A DNA stretch of 64,000 nucleotides from Isochrysis galbana (Eukaryota; Haptophyta; Isochrysidales; Isochrysidaceae). The notes below the pieces were generated by a model that worked only from the letters and a program-made list of their open reading frames with translations, was not told where the DNA came from and did not search any database. Both the position numbers and the translations under genes were made by a program. Shown in pieces: positions 1-10,294 of this stretch (its first letter is position 1; each line of letters opens with the position of its first letter). The stretch lies in the NCBI GenBank assembly GCA_018136815.1, contig CM030934.1, positions 1,086,979-1,150,978 on the forward strand, in the 5' to 3' direction.

Positions 1-608
1 AGCAGAAACTGCGCTGGGCGAGTAGTGGCGCGCCGACGCGTATATGGGTATGGGAGATGTAGACCAACTGTTACTATTACACTATTACATGCATGCAGGC
101 CCAGTTGCAACTGCAAAGGCAGCCCTGATCCCATCCACAATGCTACTCTCCTAAGGCGGAGTTGTGTGCTCAGACTCACGCTCTCATTCTCACTCACTCT
201 CACTCTAATCGTTCGACAATGCGGTCCGTCGTTGGCGCCTGCGCCCAATCTCCCCGGAGCTCTGGCCGGCAGGGGAATGACGCCACGCCGTATGCGCTCG
301 AGATCCTCGGCGCCGAGCCTCTTCTCCCAGTGGTCCATGCGCCGCCGGTCCACCCCAAACTCCGCGGCCCATTGGGCCTTGGAGCATAACACCGAGCGAT
401 CAGTGTCGGGGTGGTACCAGCACACAATGGCCTTACAGGCCCTCTCCCTGACGCCCTCCGCCGCCGTGGCGCGCTGGGGGCCTGCGTATGATATGGACGG
501 CCCCGCATAGCGCCGCTCGCGCTGCGCGGGCTCCGCGCCCGCCCCGCCAGGGGTGCGAAGGACGCTGGCGACATCATCGACGTCGTCGCCGCCAGAAGTC
601 GCGTTCCG
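1..608 (-). CDS. Uncharacterised exon-like open frame, partial at window edge
   Basis: On the minus strand one frame stays open from just below a TGA at 611-609 to the first base of the window, about 200 codons with no stop and no ATG near its beginning. The part at about 230-608 reads like real protein: charged and Ala-rich, then a stretch with CWYHPDTDRSVLCSKAQW followed by an amphipathic segment EFGVDRRRMDHWEKRLG that could be a small helical DNA-binding or protein-binding unit. Below about 220 the composition becomes repetitive (alternating Val/Ser/Glu from a GAGTGA-type simple repeat), so an exon end probably lies near 220-290. I do not recognise a family. High GC lengthens chance frames and other frames here are also long, so confidence is modest. 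Confidence 0.35.
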
Positions 609-772
609 TCAAAAGAGGGCCAGCTGATTTTTTTGTCATCCATATGTGCTTGTTTTCTTTTTGGGTAGCCACAATAATATTATTATTACAAAGCTCATCA
701 CGCTCCCCCGCTCTCACACACGCGGTAACTCCCAGCTACGCGGGCTGAGTTTTCATCTTCTTCGTCTTTTTC

Positions 773-1518
773 AACTAAGTTTATACTTGGTTGACCCATG
801 GGGGGGCACGAGCCCCCCCCCCTCTCCACTCCTCCCCTGCCATGGGGGAGGAACCACCCATCCTCCTGGCACGCCTGATGGCTTGCCAGGAGGCCACTGC
901 CCTACTGACCCACTCCCTTCCCCACAGGCTCGCCCCATTCGCCCATCCTGGCCCCTCGTGACCAGCCCATTGCTCCAACCCCCCTCCCCCCCTGGTCGAC
1001 AGGCAGACAGGTGCAGATTGGGGGCCCCAGAGGCTCAGGAGCGCCAGCGAGGGAGAGGCAGGGGAGGCCAGGGCCCAGTCCCAGCCTCCTCTGCCCCCAG
1101 AGCTGGCCTCCAGGAGCCTCCAGGGGTCGCCAGGGGCAGCTGGAGGCCTGCCGCAGGCGCGCCATCGCGCGTGCCGCAGGAGAGGGGAGAGAGAGCGCGG
1201 AGAAGGGGGTGGGCGGAGCGAGAGCTCCGCTCACCGAAAAATAGGTAAGTCCCGCACCTGTTTACAGGATAAGTCGGGGCTGAGACCGCCGCCCACTCGG
1301 AGACACAGGAGGAAGGGGGGAATGATCACCGGGGGGGGCGCGGGCCACCGGACCATATCTAAGCCCTTCACCCCTATCCCCCTAGTAGTGCACGGGGGAG
1401 TCGCCTTATGGCGGGGGGAGAAGGGCCGGGGAAGTGGGGGTGTAGAAAGTTTCCTACGTGAGTAGAAAGTAGAGGGTCCACGGCCGCGTGTGCGGTGAGA
1501 CTATTAAAAGGTTTATTT
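773..1518 (+). mobile_element. GC-rich retroposon, type A copy with 18-bp target duplication
   Basis: The element is bracketed by an exact 18-bp direct repeat, ATCTTCTTCGTCTTTTTC, at 755-772 and 1519-1536. A duplication of that length is typical of target-primed (LINE/SINE-type) insertion. It starts with AACTAAGTTTATACTT, which in sister copies forms an AACTAAGT/ACTTAGTT hairpin, followed by a G-run/C-run hairpin after CCATGGG. It ends in an A/T-rich tail (ATTAAAAGGTTTATTT). No convincing protein is encoded, so it is presumably non-autonomous. Related copies lie at 20650-22038, 57595-58465 and 63546-63769. The last two share a different 3' end from this one. Confidence 0.75.
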
Positions 1519-1680
1519 ATCTTCTTCGTCTTTTTCTCACATACACCCGCAGGGCGAGCAACGCATGGTTGGGTGGCAGGGCAACCTCTCGTAGTCGGAG
1601 GCATCGCGGGAGGGGGGGGGGGGGTCTGCGTTCTCCCGCCTCCCGCCAACAGTGCCGTTCCCATGCGACTCCGCTCCTGG

Positions 1681-2037
1681 GGAGGCTTCAAGCGGAGACC
1701 AACACCCTCAAAGGGGCTATGGAGCGCCTACGGTCATTCCTTGCCGCGGCAGAGGCGAGGGAGGGGCTTCTCCGGGATCAAGTTGAAGTTGGGTTCAAAG
1801 CCCTGACTCAGCTACTCCAATCCCGCCAAGAGCCCGCTCCAAGTCCGTCCATGGATCGGACCGAAGCGGCGGCGGATTCTGCTAGGCCGGCTCAGAGGGG
1901 ACCATCCATATCCATGGAAGAGCCTCCTGCTCTAGACCCAAAAGGCCACGCCTCTCCGGCTACTAGGGTTCCACGGTCGGCGTACCCAACCTCTAAATCG
2001 GACTCCCGCCGCCAGGATCAGAGCCCTTACCACCCTT
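1681..2037 (+). pseudogene. Gag fragment of the young chromovirus family (plus strand)
   Basis: The frame at about 1684-2037 encodes RLQAETNTLKGAMERL and onward, nearly identical to the N-terminal 120 residues of Gag in the chromovirus at 24139-37401. It covers the N-terminal coiled segment and the Ser/Pro-rich linker and stops at a TGA just after the motif SRRQDQSPYH, where the intact relative continues. Upstream of about 1680 the similarity ends abruptly. It is a truncated relic with no LTR or downstream domains. Confidence 0.75.
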
Positions 2038-2423
2038 GAGCGTCGACGCGCGCGCTGGTGTCATGGAGATTGCGGTGACCTCTCGGCGGGGGTACCACGT
2101 TAGAACTTATAGCGTCGTATGACATCTTGTTAGCTAGCATTCCTAGCCACATACACCGGACGAGCCATGCGCCAACCGCGCACACCCCCATCGCGGGGTA
2201 GGGGCTCCGTTGCCGTCGAAGGGCTTCGGTCCCGCAGCACTAAGGTTATACTAACGCAACAATAAAACTCTGACGAGAATCCCGAGTACGAGCAGTGAGT
2301 GTTACGTAGATCGCGACAAGTACTCCAATTCATACTCGCTCCGCGCCGCTCGCATCGCTCATCGCTGGCTCGCAGGCGCTCTTCGGCCGTCCGGCGTAGG
2401 CGGAGGCTCGGCGGCGGGATGAG
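2038..2423. other. No gene recognised
   Basis: This stretch lies between the gag relic and the TPR exon. I see no coding frame, repeat or RNA that I can support. It may contain the upstream part of the TPR gene. Confidence 0.4.
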
Positions 2424-2842
2424 TGACGCAGCGAAATTACTACACTTGATGCACCCTGGCCCGCGACGACCTCAGCGACCGCCGCCACGCTCATTCCAGC
2501 CTACCAGCCCAACGCGCTCGTGCCGCAGGCTGCCGCAGACAATAGCTCCCCGGTCAGGCGGCCGGTGGGCCGGCCGGTTGGGCGGACGGCAAGTGTGCGC
2601 GAGATCCTCCGGATCGCGCAGCAGAGTGGTGATTCAGGATCATTCCTCGCTGCTGTCCACTCTGCAGCCCGAGGAAGCGGAAGAAGCTAGGCAGCTTTGC
2701 TATAGCGCCGTCGAGACGTGCCTTGATGTCTATGGCGATGTTGACCAAAATACACTTGTTGCGCTCAACAACCTGTCGGCGCTCCTGTGTGCGTGCGGTG
2801 ACTTGAGCGCTGCTCTAGAGCACTGCCTCAAAGCGTGCCGTG
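2424..2842 (+). CDS. TPR-repeat protein, exon(s) cut by assembly gap
   Basis: The last part (about 2666-2842) encodes a kinesin-light-chain/TPR_12-like repeat: AEEARQLCYSAVETCLDVYG, then NTLVALNNLSALLCACGDLS and AALEHCLKACR, with the usual A/L/Y helix pattern and a G-D turn between helices. TPR repeats of this type are protein-protein interaction scaffolds. It runs directly into the N gap at 2843. Just upstream, an adjacent frame (about 2424-2660) also looks coding (PAYQPNALVPQAAADNSSPV, then SVREILRIAQQSGD) and is offset by one base. The two are probably exons joined by a small intron or separated by a sequencing frameshift. A TGCAG directly before CCCGAGGAAGCG (about 2666) is a possible acceptor. 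The start codon is not identified. Confidence 0.5.
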
Positions 2843-2942
2843 NNNNNNNNNNNNNNNNNNNNNNNNNNNNNNNNNNNNNNNNNNNNNNNNNNNNNNNNNN
2901 NNNNNNNNNNNNNNNNNNNNNNNNNNNNNNNNNNNNNNNNNN
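2843..2942. other. Assembly gap (100 N)
   Basis: A run of exactly 100 N, the usual placeholder for a scaffold gap of unknown size. It truncates the TPR gene. Confidence 0.99.
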
Positions 2943-3075
2943 AAAAGAGTAAGCAAGGACGAAGGAGAGTAAGCAACCCGTCACTTCAGTCATTTGCTCT
3001 GTTGAGAAGGTGACTGTCTTGGTCAAGAGCGGGAAGCAATCCAGGAACGCTCCTTAGAGCTCACCTCAGCATGCA

Positions 3076-3393
3076 TCACATGCTACCATCCAGGAGGGCA
3101 CGCACCGGCAGCTTCGGGCGGAGCACAACCTTAATCTCTGAGTGGGCCTTGATCGCATAGTCGCGCAGGAGTTTGGATGGCTCTAGTACCTTGCCCCAGT
3201 AATGCAGTTCAAGCGGCTGGCGTGGCGAGGCGTTCGTAATGTCGTAGCAAAGGCCTATCAACGCCTTAACACTGCACTCTTCAGGTAAGTCTTGAGTGAC
3301 GACGCGTTCTTCCATGCGCCCTTCCTCATCAAGCGCTCGGTATTTTACCTTGACCTGCGCCGGCGAGGTGGGTGGCTCCATGTACTTGCTCAT
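3076..3393 (-). CDS. Small ubiquitin-like domain protein
   Basis: A 105-residue protein begins MSKYMEPPTSPAQVKVKYRA. I chose the ATG at 3393 rather than the longer frame up to 3570, because the extra N-terminus is low-complexity and looks like 5' UTR. The second half follows the ubiquitin beta-grasp pattern: LELHYWGKVLEPSKLLRDYA followed by IKAHSEIKVVLRPKL, matching the ubiquitin segment in which a surface loop, a short helix-turn and the last hydrophobic strand occur in the same order. The N-terminal strand would be QVKVKYRAL, and CSVKALIGLCYDI the central helix. There is no C-terminal Gly-Gly, so it is more likely a ubiquitin-fold adaptor than a conjugated modifier. It is a single exon, and its neighbours give no functional hint. 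Confidence 0.55.
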   Translation of the reverse strand: MSKYMEPPTSPAQVKVKYRALDEEGRMEERVVTQDLPEECSVKALIGLCYDITNASPRQPLELHYWGKVLEPSKLLRDYAIKAHSEIKVVLRPKLPVRALLDGSM

Positions 3394-4287
3394 CTCTCCG
3401 GTCGAGACAAGGCGGCCGGCAGTTGGTGGTAGCGGGAGGGAGTGAGGAGAGAAAGGGAATAAATAAGAAAAGAGATCTGAGAAAGAGAGAAAGTGAATCT
3501 GCGTGCTATTCATAGCAACACGTATTGTGCTTGCTGCTGAGAAGTTGTCACTTGGGCCCGGCCCACCCAAATTTGGCTGCTAAAATTCGCCAGTATTGCT
3601 ACAACTTTCGGACAGCTGGGCCCAAATTTCGCTCGAATTTCGCTCGAAAATTTTCAGCGCGCCTTGCGCGCATGTTGGACAACGAAACATACATTCATGC
3701 GTAGAGACATATACTTATGTATGTGTTAACCCCCCGGATATAATAAAACAACTGAGCGTTAGTACCACTTCTCCCACTAGCCCGGTACTATCACGACACC
3801 CCTCAGCGCACCTGCCCGCACGCCTTGAAAAAAAAAACCTTTTAATTTTCTCGCCACGCGCGCGGCTACGGGGTTGTCTATTGTAGCCACGCCCAGATCC
3901 CTTCCTCTCCTCTCCCTTCCCGCCTTGCGGCAACTCCCCTCGTGCTCTACATAGGGGCCCGGGTCGTGGGGGGGGCTGGGTCGGGCGGGGTGCACCGGCC
4001 CTCAGTGGTCTGTCCTCGCCTTCCTCCTGTGCCTCTGGGTGGCCGGTTTCTTGCTGCTGTGTGTCAGAGCAAGGCTCATCTCACTCTTGGTGATGGCCTG
4101 CGAGGGGCGCGCCGGCAGCTAGCGCGGAGTGCGGTTCTTGCGGGGAGCTCATGGAGCTTTCCTCGGGGTGACTACGGGCATGGTGATCGACGCACGACGC
4201 ACGACGCACGGAGGGCGTGGAAGTGTGGAGGAGGCTTGTGGGAGGTGGTGGCAGGCGACTGGGGGTGGCTCAGGCGCGTGCTTGGCT
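3394..4287. other. No gene recognised
   Basis: This is the 5' flank of the ubiquitin-like gene followed by unassigned DNA. Around 3560-3660 there are AAATTTGG/CCAAATTT and CGCTCGAATTTCGCTCG motifs that resemble the subterminal repeats of the hAT element at 45980-46862, but no paired inverted ends or target duplication were found. Short CACGACG repeats occur near 4195. Confidence 0.3.
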
Positions 4288-5408
4288 TGTATTGACTCGT
4301 TGACTCGGGTTAGACTCGGGAACTCGGGGGGACTCGCTTGGGAACACGGTGGGACTCGACGAAGTTCCTACAAAATCACTCACAAGAAACCAAACCAAAG
4401 CCTTGGGCTCAGAAAACTAACGTAAACACTCCGGAATCATACGATAAACAAACCCTCCCGCGCGGCGAAGGCTGAGTCGGATCGCTCGTCATGCGCGAGA
4501 AATACGGAAAGAGAGCGCAAACTACGCACGAAGGGTTCAACTATCGTTAAAGTGAACTCGTCCGCTGAAGCCAACGCGGAGGGTCGAGGAGAGATCCAAA
4601 TCGCGCGGGGGAGAAGGCGATGTGCGGAGAGACCTTCTAGACAAGCGACGAGCAAGGGGCGACGAAACAAGACGCGAGACGCGAGGCGCGTGCCATTCGT
4701 TCTTCCTTTCTTTCACCGAAACGCGCGAAACTAACATTAAACATCGGTGCCCCTCCGCGAGATCGCGAAGAAGAACGGACGAGATGGAGGCAATCATCGA
4801 AGGAACGCGAGAGGAATCGAAGCGAGGGGGGGGAACAACGACGGCCGGAGGAAACGAACCGCGCGCGGGGAGAAGAACCTCGCGCGGGGGGGATAATATA
4901 ACGGCCGGAGGCGACGGACGGCACGCCGAGGGAAAGAACCTGCCGCGGGGGGGGCGAGGGACCGAGGGCACGGCGGGGCAGCGTGGGAGGGCGTGAGGCC
5001 GATCTCGGAGCGAGATCGCGTCCTTTCCCTCGCGGAGCGCGGAGAGACCCCCACGAGATATCTTGGGACCGGAGAATGTTTTGGACGAATCTTCTGCCGT
5101 CGGCCGAGGAGAGGCGGACGGAGAGAGAGAGAGAGAGAGAGTCTCGCAGAGCGACTGCAGAAGAGAAGTCGAAGTCATGCCGGTTTATTACCTTAAACGA
5201 GCCAACAATTATAGTAACAGCAAAAACAAAATTCGAATCGCAAATTTCGAGACCAAAACTGCAAACCTGGACTTGAGACCATGGGGAATCCGAATCTGTG
5301 TGTCTTGTGCGTCAGTGGCAACACGGGGAACTGTTCAATTGTAATTGTGAGCGCGTACCTTACACGAATATTCATGCCTACAGCCTTCAGATGGGCAGGA
5401 ATACAACA
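4288..5408 (-). repeat. 3' LTR of element 1 (left edge approximate)
   Basis: On the minus strand it begins TGTTGTATTCC directly after the G-rich polypurine tract, a reliable edge at 5408. It shares scattered motifs with the LTR of the young element, for example ACACTCCGGAATCAT near 4425 and a GA microsatellite at about 5122-5142. The far edge is placed at TGTATTGACTCG (4288) by its TG start on the plus strand, but no second copy exists to confirm it. Confidence 0.45.
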
Positions 5409-5748
5409 CCCCCGACTTAAATCGAGACGTCTCCCGATGTCGAGCCAAGAGAGTTCATTTAACCATACGAGACGAGAGACCTAGAGGAGGAGGATTAACC
5501 CATGGATCCAAAGCGAGCACAAAATCGGCAGCTTAGCGCGGCGGCCCCCGATTTCGTACGCCACGTCCTACCACGTTCTCCCTTTTACAGGAGTTTTGCT
5601 CGGGCAGTTGCGCTGGGTCAGGCGCTGACGCGACGCTAATCATCCACTTCCGGTCGACTTAGCGCTACGAACGTGAACGAGAACGGGTACGACTTGAAGG
5701 CAGATCAGGAGGAATACGATTGACTCTTGAACTCGACGTGGAACTTGA

Positions 5749-8700
5749 TTAGACTGGGCACTTGAACTTGGACTTGAAGAGGAGTCTACAGGGAGTGAGC
5801 TTGGGGTTGAACCGGACGGCGTCGAAAGTGGTGTCGTACGACTCAACTAGATCAGCACAACGCCGAAGCAACTCAATTCGAGACTCCCAAGTAGCTTCAG
5901 AACGAGGATAGCCGCGCCATTTGACGAGATACTTGAATGAAACTCCATCGCCCTTGCGATCGAGTAACTCTTCGACCAATACTCATCTCCAGCGAGCGGA
6001 GACGAATCGGTGACGGTGAAGTACGGACGGAGATTGGAAATGTGAACTTCATCCTTGACTTGACGATTTTCGAGATCGCGTAGACGGTAGCGAGTAGCCG
6101 AGATGCTTCTTCTACTCGGTAGGGACCGGAGTAGAGATACTGAAGTTTGTTGGCGTGGCCAGGGATTCGACGACAAACTCTGTCTCCTGGTTTGAAGGTG
6201 ACACCGAGTTTAGACTTTTGAGAGGCGGAGCGCATCGATTCGCGTTGGGCTTCTTGAGTACTTTCGAGGGCGGAACGCCACGACTCGAGAAGCTTCTTAT
6301 TGAGCTCGGTGGCGTAATGACGGCATCGGACGGAGGCCTAGATGGAAGCAACTCGAGACAGGAGCAGGGTCAGCAAGTTGAGCTGGAAGACGAAGCTCCC
6401 GACCAAACAAGATAGCCGCGGGTGACTTGGGTACGACGCGACCGGCGGTCGCTCGCATAGACATGAGAAGAAACGGAAGGTGATCGACCCAATGGGCGCC
6501 GCCTTCATTGGAGACTCGAGTCATCGTGAGGAGAGTTTGTTGAGCTTTTCCACTAGCCCTACGCCTTCGTGGCGATAGGCTTCAGTAGTGCTCAAGTCCG
6601 TGCCGGTCGCTTTGAGAATTAGGTCCACTAATCGAGAGCAAAGATTCGAGCCGGCGTCGGTTCGAAGTTGGCGAGGGACTCCATAACGAGATACGATGAG
6701 ACGCATGAAGACGTCTAGACATTTCGCGGACGAGGGGTTACCGTTGCAAGGCTCAGCTTCAATCCAACGAGAGAGAGAATCGACGAAAACAATCAGCTTG
6801 TCAAAACCGGAGCGGCCGGATACGAAATCGTGAGTGGGAGCCATCGAAAGAATATCGCAATAGACGACGTCGAAAGGATAAGATCCGATGGAAAGACCGG
6901 ATGGATGGGCGAGCGGTCGCGGTAACGGTTTGCCAAGAGTGCATTCGTGGCACTCTCGAACGTATTCCGATACAGAGGCGGACAAGCCAGGCCAGTACAC
7001 TCGAGTACGAAGTAGGGTAGACATCCTTGTCGCACCTGGGTGACCAAGGTGGTCATGGTAGGCGCGGAGGTACGTGTCACGAAGGGACTCCGGAATGTAT
7101 AAACGAAGAGGAGCCTCTTCCGCTTCTGAGGAGCGGCAGTAGAGTAGGCCATCGCGAAGGAGGAATCGGAACTTTTCTTCGACGAGGAGCTAGAGTCAGG
7201 AACAGAGACCGGACGGCGGTGATCGAAGATTGAGCTTTCGAAAGGATCGACTCGAATTCAGCAAGGATCGAGCTAGCGAGCTCGTCGGTAGAGAGCGCTT
7301 GACGCAATTCGTCGGCGTGAGGCACGCCCACATCGAGATACGAGGAGGTAATTGACTCCGAAGATTCCGATGCTTGACGAGTGAGCCTATCGTTTGCTTG
7401 TTGGCGGCGAGCGGTGAGGTGGATGAAGTAACCGCGGCGGCAACTATGTCGTGAATTTCGGAAGAATCGAAAGAATGGACGTCACTCTCCTCGAGATGGA
7501 GAGGATCGTGATCGTGCTCGAGAGCAACTAGGCGGGATAAGCCGTCGGCGTCCCAGTGAGTGACTCCAGGTTTGTGCACGACGTCGAATCGATATTCGGC
7601 TAGCTTCAGGACCCATCGCATGAGGCGCGAGGCTGGACCACCGGTGACTTGATCTTTCATCGTGTGAAGCCAGCGCAAAGCTGAATGGTCTACGACGAGG
7701 GTGAAGTGGCGACCCCAAAGATAAGGCCTCCAATTTCGGATCGATTCTAGCGCTGCTAGAAGTTCGATTTCAGTAACTGTCCAATGGCGCTCAGCCGGAC
7801 TCAAACTACGACCGTAGTATGCAACAACGCGCTCTCTCCCTTCGTCGTCTTTCTGAGCAAGGACGCCGGCGATGCCGAGCTTGCTAGCACCGTCGGTCTT
7901 AACGAGGAAAGGACGGTCGTCTCGAGGAGGTGCGAGTACGGGTTCTTCACAGATAGCTTGCTTGAGATCTTCGATAGCCTGGCGACAGGCTTCTGTTTGC
8001 GACTCGACCGGGACATCGCACCCTTTCCGCGTGAGAGCGGTTAACGGCGCTGCACGGATCGCAAAACGGCGTACAAAACGGCGGTAGTACGAGCACAGTC
8101 CAAGGAAAGAACGGACGGCTTCGATAGAGTTGATTTGGGTAGGGTCGATTTTCGAGACGGCTTCCACTTTCTTGGGATCCATCCGAAGACCTTCACGCGA
8201 AACAACGTGGCCGAGATATTCAGCCGAGGTGGCAAAGAAAACGCATTTCGACATCTTGCAAGTGAGGCCCGCCCAGATGAGACGTTCCAAGACAAGATCA
8301 AGACGGTGTAACATTTGTTGGAATGACGACTCTTCCCTGGCCTGCAGCGAGTCACCTACGCCTGTCGACCAGGCGCCGACATCATCCAAGTATGGCATAC
8401 AAATCTCCCATGCCAGCCCACCGAGAACGGCGTCCATGAGGCGGCACATATACGAGGGACCGGATTGAACACCAAAAGGCAAGTAATTGAACTCGTACTT
8501 GCCGCGATGAGTAGTGAACGCGGTGATATGTTTATCGGACTCTTTGATCGGTATACCCAGAAACCAGATGCCAGGTCCAGGGTGCAAAGGAATAGAGAAT
8601 CGAGGTTGCCTTGGCCGGACGACAATCGGTCGATGGCTTCTACCGTGAGGGGAAGAGGGCTGTCCTCTAGACGAAGCTTGGAGTTGACGTCGCGATAATC

Positions 8701-10294
8701 TACGCAGAAACGTACGGAGCCATCCTTCTTAGTGACTAGCACGACTCGAGAGGCCCACGACGAATTTGATTTCCTAATGATGCCCGCGGACTCCATCTTG
8801 CAAACTTCGTCCTCTATGATCTTCTCACCCTCTCGTCCAACTCTAGACGGTGCGTGGCGGTGAGCTTCGGCTCCAGGGTTGAGCGGTAGCTCTACCTCCA
8901 TCACGTGAGTGTGATTCGGGTTGGTCGGATCAATTGCGAAAGCAGCGATACGTCGGGCCAGTAGACGACGAACTTGTTCACGTTGGGGCATCGAGAGACG
9001 GCCCTCGGGGTCGATCTTGGCTGCCTCGAGGAGCTTGCGTTGGTCCTCGTTGAGCGACTCAATCACATCCGGCGAGTTATTGTCACCGACGCGGTGATAA
9101 GTTCCAGCGTGAATCTTGAATCGAACCTGTAGCGAAGCTACAGGATGGAACGACGGAAGGTGTAGTGGTTTGGGGTCAGTATTGGCCACCGTAACCGCGA
9201 TGGTGTGGTCGGATTTCGGCCTCTCTACTTGAGGGATGACGAGCGGAGAGCTGTCAATAGTCTCGCGTGTAGGGAGTCGGTCCACGAGCATGGCGCAGTC
9301 TTCGTGTTCTCGAAGAGCTAGCGGAATTCGGACGTGAAACGTCGCCCGATGATAGGCCGGGATCGTGATAGGTTCATGGGTATATAGGAGGTACTCGGAG
9401 CCACAAGACGCCGGCGCTTTGGCGGCAAACTCATCGGCCGTGTTGAAGAGCGGCTCGGAGACTAGCTGGTTGTCGTTTTCGGCGGCTTGCGGCCCTCGGA
9501 AGAAGTCAGTCGTGATTGGGTTCGCGGAGGTCGGACAGATCTGTGCACAAGTCATGCTGACAGGGACCACCGCTATCGGTGACGTCGAGACGCGAAAGAT
9601 CGGCGGAGCGTCGGGGCTTGGACTGCCGTCAACCTCAAGAGAAGCCACCGTGGATGGAGCACCGAGTGAGATAGAGCCTTCCGCGCTGTCGGAGGCGAGC
9701 TGAATCGAAGCGGCGTGCGTAGCTAAGAAGTCGTTCCCGAGCAGCAGCATCGGGTTGCCTTCAATCACCATGAACGTATGACGAAAGAGAAATCCACCGA
9801 CGGAGAAAACGATTCGAGCCTTGCCTCGCGTGATAAGAGGTAGGCCGTCCGGACCGTGAAGCGGTGTCACTACGGCTTGCGGCAGCCGCTCGACGCATGC
9901 GTCGTTGGGTAGGCTGGACAAGAGGGAAGTGGTCACGACCGACGGGCCAGCTCCGGTGTCAGCGAGTGTGCTGTTGACCGTGAGGGCGGAGTCGGCTAAG
10001 ATTACTCCTTCTTTGCCGGCAGCCTCGCCGGAGCGGCAGACCATTAGATCTCGAACATATAGACAATGCCTTGGGTAGGCAGATGGTAGGGTATCCACGA
10101 CGCTCTCCGGCCGGTGCGCGGTCACGTGTGCAATGGTGTCGGACAGGGACGGGGTTGGTCGCCAGCGTCGTTGCTCGGGTGAATTCGTCGTCAAACTGGT
10201 CGTCGTCTCTTCGGGTACTCCGACTGCCGCTATCGTGGCAGAGGGCCTAGAGGGGTCGTCCTCGTTGGTAGCGGTACAGGGTGATAGCTTGGGA
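5749..10294 (-). pseudogene. Element 1 pol: protease-RT-RNase H-integrase-chromodomain, frameshifted
   Basis: The segment at 8356-10194 carries an aspartic protease (LADTGAGPSV) and the start of RT (DGSVRFCVDYRD, then LFLCTLDLASGFW). A one-base loss near 8550, after SGFW, shifts the frame into 7196-8587, which continues RT (CMPYLDDVG), RNase H (PFLVKTDGASKLGIAG) and the linker. Further shifts near 7200-7330, 6530 and 6000-6180 separate the integrase pieces: CHECTLGKP and YCDILSMAPT at 6521-7024, LPFLLMSMRATAG at 6297-6524, and a chromodomain (VEELLDRKGDGVSFKYLVKW) at 5749-5979. Relative to the intact copy at 25852-31677, a 4-base insertion near 10345 also breaks the join to the upstream ORF. 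Polyprotein expression is not possible from this copy. Confidence 0.85.

Noticed and set aside
4537-5178. A 213-codon Arg/Ser-rich frame on the minus strand.
   Set aside because: It lies entirely in the LTR of element 1 and reflects CG and GA-rich composition.
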